A stretch of 39,398 bases of DNA from CAZTDD01 sp964612675 (GTDB lineage: Bacteria > Hinthialibacterota > Hinthialibacteria > Hinthialibacterales > JAKPRU01), in the NCBI GenBank assembly GCA_964612675.1, contig CAZTDD010000062.1:1-39398 (forward strand), read 5' to 3'. Below the pieces are notes generated by a model. It was not told the DNA's origin. It ran no database searches and saw only the letters and a program-made list of their open reading frames with translations. The position numbers were made by a program, and so were the translations under genes. Shown here piece after piece: positions 1-8,897 of this stretch (within the stretch, counting starts at the first letter, position 1; each line of letters begins with the position of its first letter).

Positions 1-313
1 TGCCGAAAACTTTGGCTCAATTCTGACGGTTACGCCTCTCGCGAAAATCGGTGTTTAATGAATCATGAGCATGACCTCATGAGAGTCCTGGCGAGAACCC
101 GGGAGAATGGAACGGAATCGATTCACTCGCCGCGAGGCTGAGTGCTGAGAGTGGCAACGGAACGGCTGTACCTACCCAACACTGACCGGAAACACCCTCA
201 TGTGGGCCGCGATGGCAAAACAAAGAAAACGGAACAGAGCGGATTTCCGGGTGTTTCTGGCTCCCGGTTGAAGCGTCTCCTAGGACATGCGAAAGGATGT
301 GCCACCAGTCAAG
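1..313. other. Stretch without a recognisable gene, inside the element
   Basis: Short open frames exist on both strands, but none has a convincing ribosome-binding site or recognisable motifs, and they overlap one another. I see no repeat, RNA gene or att copy here. It lies downstream of the replication-like gene and could hold its terminator or the end of cargo further left. Confidence 0.4.
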
Positions 314-1288
314 TTAACCAACAAGACTCCGACAGACATCGCTCTCCTCGGCAGGTTCACAAATTCGTCTCGTTGCGTGGTCCGTAGCCTGCTCCTGATC
401 TCCTCGGCACACCACAATTCTTTCAATTCCGAGAACTTTGGTCTCCTTCGCGACCGCAGACAAACCAAGGGGGGTCCACTTGATTGGCACGTGTGCCAGA
501 TAGAGAGTCGTCCGATCCACGTTGTTCGTATCCCACACCGCGGTACTCTTCGCAAGTTCTTTATATCCTTTCGTTCGGAGTTTCTCCTTAATCGGATACC
601 ATCCGTGAAACGGTTCCATCTCTGCTGGCAATTTGCCCGACACGAATCGCACGCCGTCCATCTTGCTTTCTTTCGCCTCCTCCTCCTGCTCGTCCTTTTT
701 CAGACCCTCTGCTCCCCACCGTTCCTCTGGCTTGTCAGTCGGCACGCCGTAGACCGAGTTCTTATACCTATTATTACTAATATCTTTTCCATAAGTCTTA
801 CGATCATGTAGAGGGCTGTCGCTCTCGCGCGACGCTTTGTTTCGCTCGTGCGACACTGCGTCTCCCGTGTGTGACACCTTCGTCTCTGTCGTGTGACACT
901 CGTTTTTATTTGAGTGTCGCTTTCGCGAGACACCTGAAGCATCCGAATCTGACATTTCCCGTGCCGGTGGTAAGCGAACGATCCAGTCGCTTTTTTGATC
1001 GCCCACGCTAGGCACGCGAATAACGATCTCCCGCTCCATCAATTTTTTCAGCCGACGGTGGAATCTGTTCAGCTCCATCGGATACTCTTTTGCCATCTCC
1101 CGAACCGACTTCCTCCGGACGTAATTTCTCCGGTTCCTTGTGCCCCACGAATTTTCCAACAGATACAGATACACAGGAATTTCATCGTACGACAGATATC
1201 GCCGCAGACGATTCGGTACCTTTAGCCAGCCGTCCGGCACCTGACAACCACCCTCTACCCGTGTAATCGGACCATACCAATTCCCCAT
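314..1288 (-). CDS. Replication-protein-like winged-helix protein of the element
   Basis: A 324-aa soluble protein. I chose ATG 1288 because an AGGGAG ribosome-binding site lies just upstream; the frame stays open to a GTG at 1348, with no better signal. Residues about 10-90 read as a winged-helix domain: a motif around 'GWLKVPNRL', then 'YLLENSWGTRNR', a helix-turn-helix and 'LMEREIVIRV'. This layout resembles the N-terminal DNA-binding region of phage replication protein O and replisome organisers. The middle (about 110-200) is polar, rich in S, E, K and H, and probably disordered. The C-terminal third is not recognised. As the leftmost visible gene of the element it could act in replication or copy control, which is inference. 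A transcriptional regulator is the alternative. Confidence 0.55.
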   Translation of the reverse strand: MGNWYGPITRVEGGCQVPDGWLKVPNRLRRYLSYDEIPVYLYLLENSWGTRNRRNYVRRKSVREMAKEYPMELNRFHRRLKKLMEREIVIRVPSVGDQKSDWIVRLPPAREMSDSDASGVSRKRHSNKNECHTTETKVSHTGDAVSHERNKASRESDSPLHDRKTYGKDISNNRYKNSVYGVPTDKPEERWGAEGLKKDEQEEEAKESKMDGVRFVSGKLPAEMEPFHGWYPIKEKLRTKGYKELAKSTAVWDTNNVDRTTLYLAHVPIKWTPLGLSAVAKETKVLGIERIVVCRGDQEQATDHATRRICEPAEESDVCRSLVG

Positions 1289-1411
1289 GACAGTCTCCCT
1301 TCTCAATACAGACTCCGATATGTCTCGATAAGACACTGCGCTCCACACCCTATGAGTCTTCGCAGAAGCTCCCGCCTCTGCAACTTTACAAAAATGAAGA
1401 AACAGAGCGGT

Positions 1412-1663
1412 CTATCCTTCCCCTAAATCCGATGTACTCGAACGAACGCGGGCCTCGACCCAATCAAGCAGATCCCGTCGCCGGTAGCGAATAGCCCGCG
1501 AACTGACTTTCACAAACTTGGGACCTCCACCCCTATACCGCCACATTTGGAGCGCCCTTGGGGTGAATCCCAGAAGTGAAGCTGCTTGGGATTCGTTCAA
1601 AAGAGCATCCGGATCGGAGGTCCTCGAACAGAGTGCATCTCCAGCAATGAGTCCACCTTCCAT
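1412..1663 (-). CDS. Excisionase / AlpA-like helix-turn-helix protein
   Basis: An 83-aa protein starting at ATG 1663, with a strong GGAGGT ribosome-binding site 8 nt upstream. Residues about 21-73 form one HTH_17-type domain. 'LLNESQAASLLGFTPRALQ' is the recognition helix region, followed by the 'WRYRGGGPKFVKV' wing, an Arg-rich 'RAIRYRRRDLLDWVEA' stretch and the family's usual W. Proteins of this size and fold next to a tyrosine integrase are usually recombination directionality factors or AlpA-type activators of the integrase. It lies two genes downstream of the integrase on the same strand, which supports a role in excision or element control. The sequence alone cannot separate excisionase from transcriptional regulator. 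Confidence 0.75.
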   Translation of the reverse strand: MEGGLIAGDALCSRTSDPDALLNESQAASLLGFTPRALQMWRYRGGGPKFVKVSSRAIRYRRRDLLDWVEARVRSSTSDLGEG

Positions 1664-1828
1664 ATTTTATTACCTCCATCTGGTCTTGATGTTTGCGGTT
1701 CATGGTTGACCGCGAACGGAACCGGAGGACAGCGCGCGCTGTGTTCTCCGCCATCTTCAAGCGCAGACTAGCGCGATATCGGGGAATTGTATTTACCCAA
1801 AAAAACTCAGAGTTATTTTGGAACACTC

Positions 1829-2944
1829 TCAGCGGATTGTGCGGTACTCTCCGCGTATGTAGCGGTTCGCCGTTGTGATCCACTTGCTGATTTTGCGGTC
1901 TTGGTCGGAGTCGTTAAGTAGTCGGTGGGCAATTTGTCGGTGAGTGAATCCGGCTTGGTTGAAATCCCAGGCGCGGAGTTCCTCCACACACTTTCGGATA
2001 TCTCGTCCACGGCCTTTGCGAGAGAGTACTCCCAGGCGTTCAAGTTCCTTAATCACGTCCTCTCGCCTTGCCTTTTGGTTGATGGCCACAACGGCCCACG
2101 TGCTGGTATCCCATTCGATCTCTGTGGGGGAGGACTTCCTTCGCCAGATTTTAAAATCTTCGATGGGGTAATCCACGCGGATTCTCTCCGTTTGGAGCAA
2201 CTGATCCTCTTCAGGTATGTGGCCCGGGTACAGAACATCAGCAGGCAAAGTGGCCCCACAATCCCCAGCGGGCTCCCCCCAAATATCCCATCTGTACTTG
2301 TTGCGATCGTGATAAGGCGTAAGATCTATCGTTTTGCCGTCATCGTAGCGGAGTGCATCGGGTAGAAAAGTATCTACCAAGTATTGCACACGATCAGGGT
2401 CTTTTCTAAAGTCATAAATCACAGTGGGGGTAGACGTTCCGCCTTCACCCGACGCAGAAACACCGGAATAGAGCAAGCCGAATCTCTCAGATCGTGAAGG
2501 TTGATTTTTCGCGGTCTCCCACCACTCCCATTCTCCGACAGCCTGATTGTGTTCATCCCTAATTTCAACACGAAGACCAGCCCGAGGTCGCATGTTCTGT
2601 GTATCTTCACGGACAATACTTGGAGGCAGAGTTATTCGCCAACAATATGGATACGGAATCGCCCATTTGCGGACTATGTCATTTGTGATCTTCTTTGTGC
2701 CCAATAAGAGAGCCTTGTGTTCCTTTTGGCCAAGCCCCTTCTTGAAACCGTGGGTCACGTGCCGCGTGATTTCCGTCTGGGTTGTGACAAATTTCATCCA
2801 ATCCTGTTGGTACTGCTCATTTCGGCGGACATACTCAAATCGTATCCAATTGACTTGATAGTCACGAGGAACATTCTCAACGTGCTTATCGAAATGCTCG
2901 ACGATATTAAACTCTGGCTCCTCAGGTTTCTTCCGCTTCTTCAC
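1829..2944 (-). CDS. Unknown element protein with a C-terminal helix-turn-helix-like segment
   Basis: A 371-aa soluble protein, not recognised. The start is GTG 2944, which overlaps the integrase stop codon by four bases (GTGA), implying translational coupling with the integrase. The N-terminal 130 residues are rich in charged and aromatic residues ('NWIRFEYVRRNEQYQQDWMKF'-like). The middle contains many W and Y residues and a 'DLTPYHDRNKYRWDIWGEP' stretch. The last 90 residues include 'KARREDVIKELERLGVL' and 'GFTHRQIAHRLL', which look like DNA-binding helices. No signal peptide or membrane segment is present. Coupling to the integrase suggests a role in element maintenance or recombination. 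Confidence 0.6.
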   Translation of the reverse strand: MKKRKKPEEPEFNIVEHFDKHVENVPRDYQVNWIRFEYVRRNEQYQQDWMKFVTTQTEITRHVTHGFKKGLGQKEHKALLLGTKKITNDIVRKWAIPYPYCWRITLPPSIVREDTQNMRPRAGLRVEIRDEHNQAVGEWEWWETAKNQPSRSERFGLLYSGVSASGEGGTSTPTVIYDFRKDPDRVQYLVDTFLPDALRYDDGKTIDLTPYHDRNKYRWDIWGEPAGDCGATLPADVLYPGHIPEEDQLLQTERIRVDYPIEDFKIWRRKSSPTEIEWDTSTWAVVAINQKARREDVIKELERLGVLSRKGRGRDIRKCVEELRAWDFNQAGFTHRQIAHRLLNDSDQDRKISKWITTANRYIRGEYRTIR

Positions 2945-4116
2945 GTTTCGTTGCCCTCCGCATGTTCGCGCAAACGTACAATATTCAAAACCTTTTCACC
3001 GTGCTCTTCCATCGCTTTCTTGATTGGGTCATCGGCCAGGTGTGCGTAGATTTCAGTTGTGCTGGAGCTACTGTGGTTCAGCACCTTTCCGATCAGTTGA
3101 AGCGAGTGACCAGAGGTCGCCAACCACGAGCCAACTGTGCGTCTCAAATCATGCAGTCTGACGTCCTCCAATCCGGCTTCCTTTCGAATTCGTCCCCAAG
3201 CCTTGCTAACGTTCACTATGGGTTTCCCGTTCGAACCCGGAAACACGTAAGGATTGCCTTGAAGCGGTGGAATTTCCTTCATAATTTCAATCGCAGGTTT
3301 AGAAAGAGGCACGTAGTGGGTTCTATTTGCCTTTGTGATTGGCAGTCGGAGTTCACACCGGCCGACATCCACATCTTCCCATTTGGCCTGTAGAAGCTCA
3401 GACTTCCGAACTCCGGTCAAAATATACAGCCATAAGGCGGCACGGATGTATATATTCGGCTCGTTGTTGATCGCTTCAGCGAGACGAGGCATTTCTTCGG
3501 GTTTTACCCACCTATCCCTTTTTTGTTCTTTATACTTTTTCACACCACGCGTCGGGTTAGGGAAGTTGTCGGGCACGTAGCCCATTCGACGAGCGAACTC
3601 AAACATTGTTGACAACAATGCGAGCACACGGTTTGCCTCGTAGGGTGCAGATTTTCCGATCTTCTCATGCACACTCATAACGTCGTGCCGCGTGATCGAT
3701 GCAACCGAACGCTTTCCGAGTGAGGGGAGCACGGCGCGATGTATGCGCTTCTCGTCCGGCCTCCAAGACCGTTTATGGGGCTTGGCGTGCCTCTCCAGAT
3801 AATCAAGTGCCAAATCTCTCACTGTTGTCCCCTGTTGAGAACGTGCCATGTCCTCGGCGGGGTCTTTCCCTTGGAGGACTTGAAAGAGTTTCTCTCGGGC
3901 CATTTTCCGCGCCTGGTCCAACGTGAGAAGACCGTATTTGCCCAGAGTGATGACGCGCCAACGCCGATGGATACGATAACCGATGACGAAGGTCTTTCGA
4001 CCATTTGGATACACCCGGAGACCCAAACCGGACACATCATCATCCCATAGAATGTGTGTGCTTCCGTTCTTACCCGGGTGTTTCGCTTTGTCCAGAATCG
4101 CCTTAGTGAGTTTCAT
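2941..4116 (-). CDS. Tyrosine integrase, P4 type with DUF4102 N-terminus
   Basis: A 391-aa site-specific recombinase counted from ATG 4116. The frame stays open to a TTG at 4164. An AGGAGG at about 4150 leaves the exact start uncertain. Domains in order: an arm-binding DUF4102-like region (1-90, with 'LGLRVYPNGRKTFVIGYR'), a core-binding SAM-like region (about 95-185) and the catalytic domain (about 200-370). All catalytic residues are visible: R237 in 'TGVRKSE', K262 in 'ITKANR', H322 and R325 in 'LHDLRR', H348 in 'LNHSS', and Y357 in 'EIYAHL'. Length and domains match P4-family integrases, which insert into tRNA genes. The truncated tRNA-Thr just upstream fits this exactly. It should be an active enzyme. 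Confidence 0.93.
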   Translation of the reverse strand: MKLTKAILDKAKHPGKNGSTHILWDDDVSGLGLRVYPNGRKTFVIGYRIHRRWRVITLGKYGLLTLDQARKMAREKLFQVLQGKDPAEDMARSQQGTTVRDLALDYLERHAKPHKRSWRPDEKRIHRAVLPSLGKRSVASITRHDVMSVHEKIGKSAPYEANRVLALLSTMFEFARRMGYVPDNFPNPTRGVKKYKEQKRDRWVKPEEMPRLAEAINNEPNIYIRAALWLYILTGVRKSELLQAKWEDVDVGRCELRLPITKANRTHYVPLSKPAIEIMKEIPPLQGNPYVFPGSNGKPIVNVSKAWGRIRKEAGLEDVRLHDLRRTVGSWLATSGHSLQLIGKVLNHSSSSTTEIYAHLADDPIKKAMEEHGEKVLNIVRLREHAEGNET

Positions 4117-4289
4117 TGCCCGGTCCAGTGACTGATAATCACCTGTCCTCCTGGCGAAAATCAAGCTAGTAATAAGCTAGCATAGCACATCAAAATCGGT
4201 AGTGGCAAGTAGAAAACCGTTCGCTAAAAGTACTTGAAAAATAAGGGTTTTATAGAATGTGACAGAACCACATAGACCCTAGGATCGAA

Positions 4290-4333
4290 GATTTGTAATC
4301 ACTGGGTCGGGGGTTCAAGTCCCTTCGCCGGCT
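4290..4333 (+). repeat. att copy: 3' half of tRNA-Thr(TGT)
   Basis: The sequence holds an anticodon loop TTTGTAA, the 3' anticodon strand TCACT, a variable region, a T arm with loop TTCAAGT between GGGGG and CCCTT, the acceptor strand CGCCGGC and discriminator T. CCA is not encoded. This matches the 3' half of bacterial tRNA-Thr with anticodon TGT. Upstream of 4290 the match stops: the 5' anticodon strand should read AGTGA but reads GAAGA, and no D arm or 5' acceptor strand follows. It is therefore an attachment-site duplicate, with the crossover placed in or near the anticodon loop. Confidence 0.85.
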
Positions 4334-4588
4334 GGTTGAAAAGACTAGACTTACGATCATTCACTTCTTCACAACTCAAGCAAAAAGCTGCATTCCAGCT
4401 CATCCGTGAATTCTGGTTCCCTCCCCTACCGGCTTTGAAACATAATAATCGGTCCTCACAATTACTCTTCGGAGATCGCTGTCTATTGCACAACCGCACG
4501 GAGAGAATCTGAATTCCGTTCCATAGACTTGTACGCTATGCTCATAGCAGAACCGTATCTCTTGCGCCGATCCTGCGAGGTCGCGAGC

Positions 4589-6427
4589 ATGGCTCTCCAA
4601 TCCGTGAAGCAACTGAAGGAATCCATCACCAGCTCCGGCGGCCGTTTCCTCGCAGCATACGCTATAGTTGCCGTCCTCTATGGTCTATTGCTGATCCTCA
4701 TGCACAGCTGGATGGGGTACTCGTTCCTGGGGGAATACACAATACTGCTGTTGCCACCTCTGTTCTACGCAGCTTTTAAGTTTGATCGTCGTGTCCGTCT
4801 TGCCGCCGGACTGATTTGTGTGTGCGTGACAGGGTGCGTTCTCTACGCCATTGTCGATATCGACGACCACTCGCTCTATACAGTAGCGATATTCATGATT
4901 ATCTCGCTTGTTACAACCGAGATGATTTGCCGGGTGAAAACTCGACGGGATCGGGCGGAGGCGGCACTTCGGGAGCGTGAGGAGCGATATCGCAGGATTG
5001 TCGAGACGGCCCGTGAGGGCATTTGGGCGATCGACACCAAGGCCAACACGACTTATGTCAACAATCGGATGGCGGAAATGCTGGGCTATACGGTCGAAGA
5101 AATGCAGGGTGCTTCACTGTTCGATTTCATGGATGAGGAATGGCGATCCGTCGCGCACAGTCGATTCCATCGTCGAAAAGAAGGGGCCGGAGAACAGCAT
5201 GATTTTCGATTCCTTCGAAAAGACGGTTCGGGACTCTGGACGATTGTGAGCGCAAACCCGGTATTCGATGAAGAAGGTCGGTTTGAGGGGGCGCTGGCGA
5301 TGATCACGGATCTTTCCGAACGCAAGCAAGCCCAAGAGGCCCTGTGGCAAAAAGGGGAGGAACTTCGTTTGGTTACGGAGAATGTGCCGGGACTTCTTTC
5401 GTATCTCGATAAGAACGGTGTGTACCGCTTTGCGAATAAGCATTACGAGGAGTGGTTCAACGTATCCCAAACGGAGATCATCGGTAAACACTACAGGGAA
5501 GTCCTCGGAGAAGCCGCTTATGAGCAGATAAAGGATCGCGTCGAGACAGCCCTATCGGGTCGACGGGTAACCTTCGAAGAATCTCTTCCTTATGCATACG
5601 GCGGCGTTCGCTGGGTCATCGTGGACTACGTTCCGGATATCGACGAGCGCGGAAAGACCCAAGGCTTTTTTGCCCTTGTGACGGACATCACTGAGCGTAA
5701 GCACAACGAGGAAGCGCTGGTGAAATCGCGCACGGAGCTGCGAGCGTTGGCGGCGCACCTGCAGTCCGTTCGCGAGGAAGAACAGGCTTTGCTCGCGCGG
5801 GAGCTGCATGACGAGCTGGGACATATGCTCACAGGACTGAAAATGGATGTCGCTTCCCTCGGCAGAAACCTGACCGGGGAGAAAGAGGTTTCGGCTTTGC
5901 GGACACGAGTGGCATCCCTCTCCCACGACATCGATGCTGTAGTCCAGACTCTACGCCGGATCTCTTGCAATCTACGTCCTGGGCTCTTGGACGATCTTGG
6001 AATTGTCGCCGCACTGGAGTGGCAAGCGGGTGAATTCGAGAAACGAACCGGAATCCAATGTGAATTTGATCTCACCGAACCATCGACAGTTACCGACGAC
6101 CAGTCGACAGCCGTCTATCGGATCTGTCAGGAGGCGCTGACGAATGTCGCCCGGCACGCAAATGCAACGAATGTACGTGTACGCTTAGCTGAATCGGATG
6201 GTATACTTTCTCTAGAGGTGCATGATAACGGACAAGGAATCATTGACAGTGAGATCAGCGATCCGGGATCTCTCGGTCTTCTGGGAATCCGCGAACGGGT
6301 TTATGCACTTGGCGGGGAATTCCATATCCAAGGCACACCTGGGCAGGGCACGCACCTGACAGTCCGTATTCCGCTTCGAGAGGGTTGTGATAGGAGAACG
6401 GCGGACAATGAGGATACTCATCGCTGA
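4589..6427 (+). CDS. Membrane PAS-PAS sensor histidine kinase, NarX/DegS type
   Basis: A 612-aa inner-membrane sensor kinase. I prefer ATG 4589 because a GAGGT lies upstream; TTG 4529 and ATG 4538 are in frame but lack a ribosome-binding site. Four hydrophobic segments span residues about 20-115. Two PAS domains follow (about 130-250 and 250-373), each ending in the usual 'D(L/I)(S/T)ER' motif. Next comes a HisKA_3 dimerisation domain with the phospho-acceptor H407 in 'RELHDELGHML', then an ATPase domain with 'EALTNVARHA', 'DNGQG' and 'GLLGIRERV'. This kinase class phosphorylates LuxR-type regulators. The next gene is such a regulator and overlaps this one, so they form a cognate pair. The ligand cannot be told from sequence. 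Confidence 0.92.
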   Translation: MALQSVKQLKESITSSGGRFLAAYAIVAVLYGLLLILMHSWMGYSFLGEYTILLLPPLFYAAFKFDRRVRLAAGLICVCVTGCVLYAIVDIDDHSLYTVAIFMIISLVTTEMICRVKTRRDRAEAALREREERYRRIVETAREGIWAIDTKANTTYVNNRMAEMLGYTVEEMQGASLFDFMDEEWRSVAHSRFHRRKEGAGEQHDFRFLRKDGSGLWTIVSANPVFDEEGRFEGALAMITDLSERKQAQEALWQKGEELRLVTENVPGLLSYLDKNGVYRFANKHYEEWFNVSQTEIIGKHYREVLGEAAYEQIKDRVETALSGRRVTFEESLPYAYGGVRWVIVDYVPDIDERGKTQGFFALVTDITERKHNEEALVKSRTELRALAAHLQSVREEEQALLARELHDELGHMLTGLKMDVASLGRNLTGEKEVSALRTRVASLSHDIDAVVQTLRRISCNLRPGLLDDLGIVAALEWQAGEFEKRTGIQCEFDLTEPSTVTDDQSTAVYRICQEALTNVARHANATNVRVRLAESDGILSLEVHDNGQGIIDSEISDPGSLGLLGIRERVYALGGEFHIQGTPGQGTHLTVRIPLREGCDRRTADNEDTHR

Positions 6428-7037
6428 TGACCACACCGTCGTTCGGCGGGGCATACGGAACATTCTCGACGATGAGTATGGCGATATCGTCTTCGGAGAA
6501 GCGAGCGATTTTTCCGAGCTCAGCCACCTGGTTCGGCAAGACAACTGGGATCTTGTCATTCTGGATGTCAAGATGCCCGGTGGCAGCATTTTGAACGCGT
6601 TGAGTGCTATTCGGATTTCTCATCCCGCCGTTCCCGTTTTGATTCTCAGCGTTTATCCGGAAGATCAGTATGCCGTTCACATGCTGAGAGCGGGAGCCGC
6701 AGGATATCTCACCAAAGAGAGCGTCGCGGAGGATCTGATCGAGGCCGTCCGCAAAATCCTCAGCGGCGCTCGCTATGTCAGCTCGTCCCTGGCGGGGAAA
6801 CTCGCGGCCGGCCTTGCCGATGTTCCCGACAGAGCCTCGCACGAGACTCTTTCCGAACGAGAGTTTCAGGTCCTGATTCAGTTGGCCACAGGGAAATCCG
6901 TGAAGCAGATTGCCGATCAGGAGTCGCTCAGCGTCAAGACCATTAGCACCTACCGATCCCGGGTTCTCAAGAAGACGGGACTGAAAACGAACGCGGAAAT
7001 CGTGCGCTATGCGGTGGACAAGGGGTTGATTCCGTGA
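6408..7037 (+). CDS. NarL/FixJ-type response regulator
   Basis: A 209-aa DNA-binding response regulator, probably the partner of the kinase just upstream. I chose ATG 6408; an upstream GTG at 6387 is in frame but lacks the usual receiver N-terminus. The gene overlaps the kinase by 20 bases, so translation is likely coupled. The receiver domain (1-115) has the acidic pair in 'ILIADDH', phospho-acceptor D53 in 'DLVILDVKMPG', and the lysine in 'GYLTKES'. The C-terminal LuxR-type helix-turn-helix (about 148-206) reads 'LSEREFQVLIQLATGKS', with 'VKTISTYRSRVLKKTGLK' as the recognition region. Its target promoters are unknown; the spacer after it carries two inverted repeats that could be sites for it. 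Confidence 0.92.
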   Translation: MRILIADDHTVVRRGIRNILDDEYGDIVFGEASDFSELSHLVRQDNWDLVILDVKMPGGSILNALSAIRISHPAVPVLILSVYPEDQYAVHMLRAGAAGYLTKESVAEDLIEAVRKILSGARYVSSSLAGKLAAGLADVPDRASHETLSEREFQVLIQLATGKSVKQIADQESLSVKTISTYRSRVLKKTGLKTNAEIVRYAVDKGLIP

Positions 7038-7126
7038 TTCCAACGATTGAATGAGACCTAAGTCGAATATATTCAACCCGTCTCTTTCGGGCTCCCATCA
7101 GATCGATATATCTTGTAGGACTAATC

Positions 7127-7174
7127 TGACATGATTTGTCAAGAAGTCCCCACACGAGAATCAGACTTGTCTGA
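7127..7174. promoter_or_regulatory. Two inverted repeats ahead of the receiver gene
   Basis: TGACA-N5-TGTCA lies at 7127-7141, and a 14-bp TCAGACTTGTCTGA (6-bp arms, 2-bp spacer) lies at 7161-7174. Both contain TGACA- or TCAGA-like half-sites and sit in the 205-bp spacer between the LuxR-type regulator and the next receiver gene. Dyad sites of this size could bind a dimeric regulator such as the upstream LuxR-type protein. I see no clear -35/-10 pair, so the operator reading is inference. Confidence 0.35.
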
Positions 7175-7242
7175 CTTCCTTTCCCACGATCCCGCGATAT
7201 TCGTCTATTTAGAGGAATATTTCCGATATTGGGGGCTTACTT

Positions 7243-7683
7243 ATGCGGCTCATTATCGCGGACGACTGTTTGATGGTTCGAGACCGTTTCCCGACACTGC
7301 TTGGTGAACTGAAAGACATCGAAATCGTCGCCCAAACGAAAGAGACCGAGGAAACGATTCAAGCGATCCAGGAATTGGCCCCTGATGTCGTCGTCCTTGA
7401 TATCCGGATGCCCGGCGGAGGAGGGATTCGAGTTTTGGAACAGATCAAGGAGATCAAGCGGCGTCCCACGATCATTGTTCTGACGAATTATCCGTATTCT
7501 CAATACCGTCAGCGTTGTATGGAGGAAGGAGCGGATTACTTTCTAGATAAATCTGTCGAATTTGAGACAGTTATCGATATTCTTGCCGAATTGGAGCGGC
7601 AGGAGACTTTCGCGTGCGAGGGGCAGATAGAAGTACCCGGTGAGAGAAGTCCCTGTTTTGCTCACAGGGAGAAGGCAGTTTAG
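7243..7683 (+). CDS. Receiver-domain protein without an output domain
   Basis: A 146-aa CheY-like protein from ATG 7243, preceded by a G-rich stretch. The receiver domain fills residues 1-125. It has the acidic pair in 'IIADDCL', phospho-acceptor D53 in 'DVVVLDIRMPGGGG', a conserved T in 'IVLTNYP', and K in 'FLDKSVEFE'. The last 20 residues are a short tail with no DNA-binding domain. Single-domain receivers act by protein-protein contact or as phosphate sinks. It stands alone between the first kinase/regulator pair and the stressosome genes, 208 bases ahead of the first RsbR-like gene, so it could connect the two. That is inference. Confidence 0.85.
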   Translation: MRLIIADDCLMVRDRFPTLLGELKDIEIVAQTKETEETIQAIQELAPDVVVLDIRMPGGGGIRVLEQIKEIKRRPTIIVLTNYPYSQYRQRCMEEGADYFLDKSVEFETVIDILAELERQETFACEGQIEVPGERSPCFAHREKAV

Positions 7684-7891
7684 CCTCCTTCCGTTCAGAG
7701 GTAGCCGGATAGATGGGAACCCCGGACTTGCTATCTTACCCGGTGGTACACGTGCTTTGAATTCCTCAAACGAAAAGGGTGGGTTTTTCTCGGCCACACT
7801 TGTAGGCATGTGGTGAGGCGGAGTTATCGGCAGAAGGTGGCTAAGGACGAATGAAATCGTTTGCACAGAGACCATAGAGGAGACTGCGATT

Positions 7892-8872
7892 ATGGCAAAA
7901 GAAAAAGGGAAGGACACCGGAAATCTGCAACAGAAGGACAGAGCACCTCTTAAGGCCACGAATCGAATTCTCGAGGGGATTAACCGCGTGTTTCGCGAAC
8001 GGATCACCTGCGATACCGAGGAACAGCTCGGCAAGGTCTGTCTGGCTGTGGCGGAAGAATTGACTGGAAGCCAATTCGGCTACATCGGCGAGATCAACCC
8101 GGCGGGGCGTTTTGATACAACGGCCATGAGCGATCCCGGTTGGGATTCATGCACCTACCCCGAGTCGGAGATTCCGATTCTGATCAACAATATGGAGATC
8201 CGGGGGTTTTGGGGACGAGTACTTAAGGACGGCGAATCGCTGATTGCGAACGATCCCATGTCCCACGCCGATAGTACCGGGCTTCCGAAGGACCATCCTC
8301 CATTGACTTCGTTCCTGGGGGTTCCACTAAAAGAGGGCAACCGCACGTTCGGAATGATCTCGCTCGGGAACAAAGAGGGCGGCTACGATGAATCGGATCG
8401 GGAGGCGATCGAGACTCTTGCCGTTGCTGTGGGCGAAGCAATGCGTAGCAAGCGAAAGGAAGAAACGATCGCTCGGCAGAGTCAAGAGATCCTGGAATTG
8501 TCGACGCCGGTCATGCAAATGTGGGAAGGGATCGTTGTCGCACCGCTCATCGGTACGCTCGACAGCGAACGTACCCAGCGATTCATGGAACGGCTCCTGA
8601 GTTCAATCGTGGACACGAATTCGCCTGTTGCTATCGTGGATATAACGGGTGTTCCCAACATCGATACCCAAACCGCACAGCATCTGATCGAAACCATTAC
8701 CGCAGCCAAGATGCTCGGCGCGCAGGTCGTGTTGACCGGAGTCAGTCCCGTTATTGCACAAACACTCGTGCATCTGGGGATCGATCTCTCGGATATCGAT
8801 ACGCGATCCTCACTGTCGGCGGGCCTAAGAGTTGCGCTTGATATTCTTGGATTTCATGTGGTGAGCAAGTAA
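7892..8872 (+). CDS. GAF-STAS stressosome protein, RsbR type
   Basis: A 326-aa cytoplasmic protein from ATG 7892, with GAGGAG upstream. Residues about 35-185 form a GAF-type sensory domain ('QFGYIGEINPAGRFDT', 'GFWGRVLKDGESLIAND', 'SFLGVPL'). Residues about 200-322 form an RsbR-type STAS domain starting 'EILELSTPVMQMWEGIVVAP'. Both threonines matching the RsbT phosphorylation sites of Bacillus RsbR appear present by motif: T259 in 'ITGVPNIDTQT' and T291 in 'VIAQTLVHLG'. Such proteins form the stressosome shell with RsbS, and their N-terminal domains sense signals. The family usually carries a non-haem globin; here a GAF domain replaces it, so a small ligand is possible. It is first in a five-gene stressosome cluster. 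Confidence 0.9.
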   Translation: MAKEKGKDTGNLQQKDRAPLKATNRILEGINRVFRERITCDTEEQLGKVCLAVAEELTGSQFGYIGEINPAGRFDTTAMSDPGWDSCTYPESEIPILINNMEIRGFWGRVLKDGESLIANDPMSHADSTGLPKDHPPLTSFLGVPLKEGNRTFGMISLGNKEGGYDESDREAIETLAVAVGEAMRSKRKEETIARQSQEILELSTPVMQMWEGIVVAPLIGTLDSERTQRFMERLLSSIVDTNSPVAIVDITGVPNIDTQTAQHLIETITAAKMLGAQVVLTGVSPVIAQTLVHLGIDLSDIDTRSSLSAGLRVALDILGFHVVSK

Positions 8873-8897
8873 TGAACGGAGGAGGAGATAATCCCTA

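Larger units (their letters stand above)
1..4333. mobile_element. Right part of an integrative element inserted in tRNA-Thr
   Basis: Four genes on the minus strand (replication-like winged-helix protein, excisionase-like protein, unknown protein, tyrosine integrase) run away from a 44-nt tRNA-Thr 3' fragment at 4290-4333. An integrase gene next to a truncated tRNA copy is the usual signature of a P4-type integrative element or satellite. The fragment reads on the plus strand and lacks the 5' half of the tRNA, so it is the far att copy. The reconstituted tRNA-Thr should lie beyond the left edge. No second att copy is visible in the window, so the element is cut by the window border and its full length is unknown. 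Confidence 0.8.

Noticed and set aside
142..387. 81-aa plus-strand gene at the left edge
   Set aside because: No motif or ribosome-binding site, and it overlaps the end of the replication-like gene on the opposite strand.
4230..4333. Complete tRNA gene
   Set aside because: Only the 3' half of tRNA-Thr is present; the 5' acceptor strand and D arm are missing and the anticodon stem does not pair.
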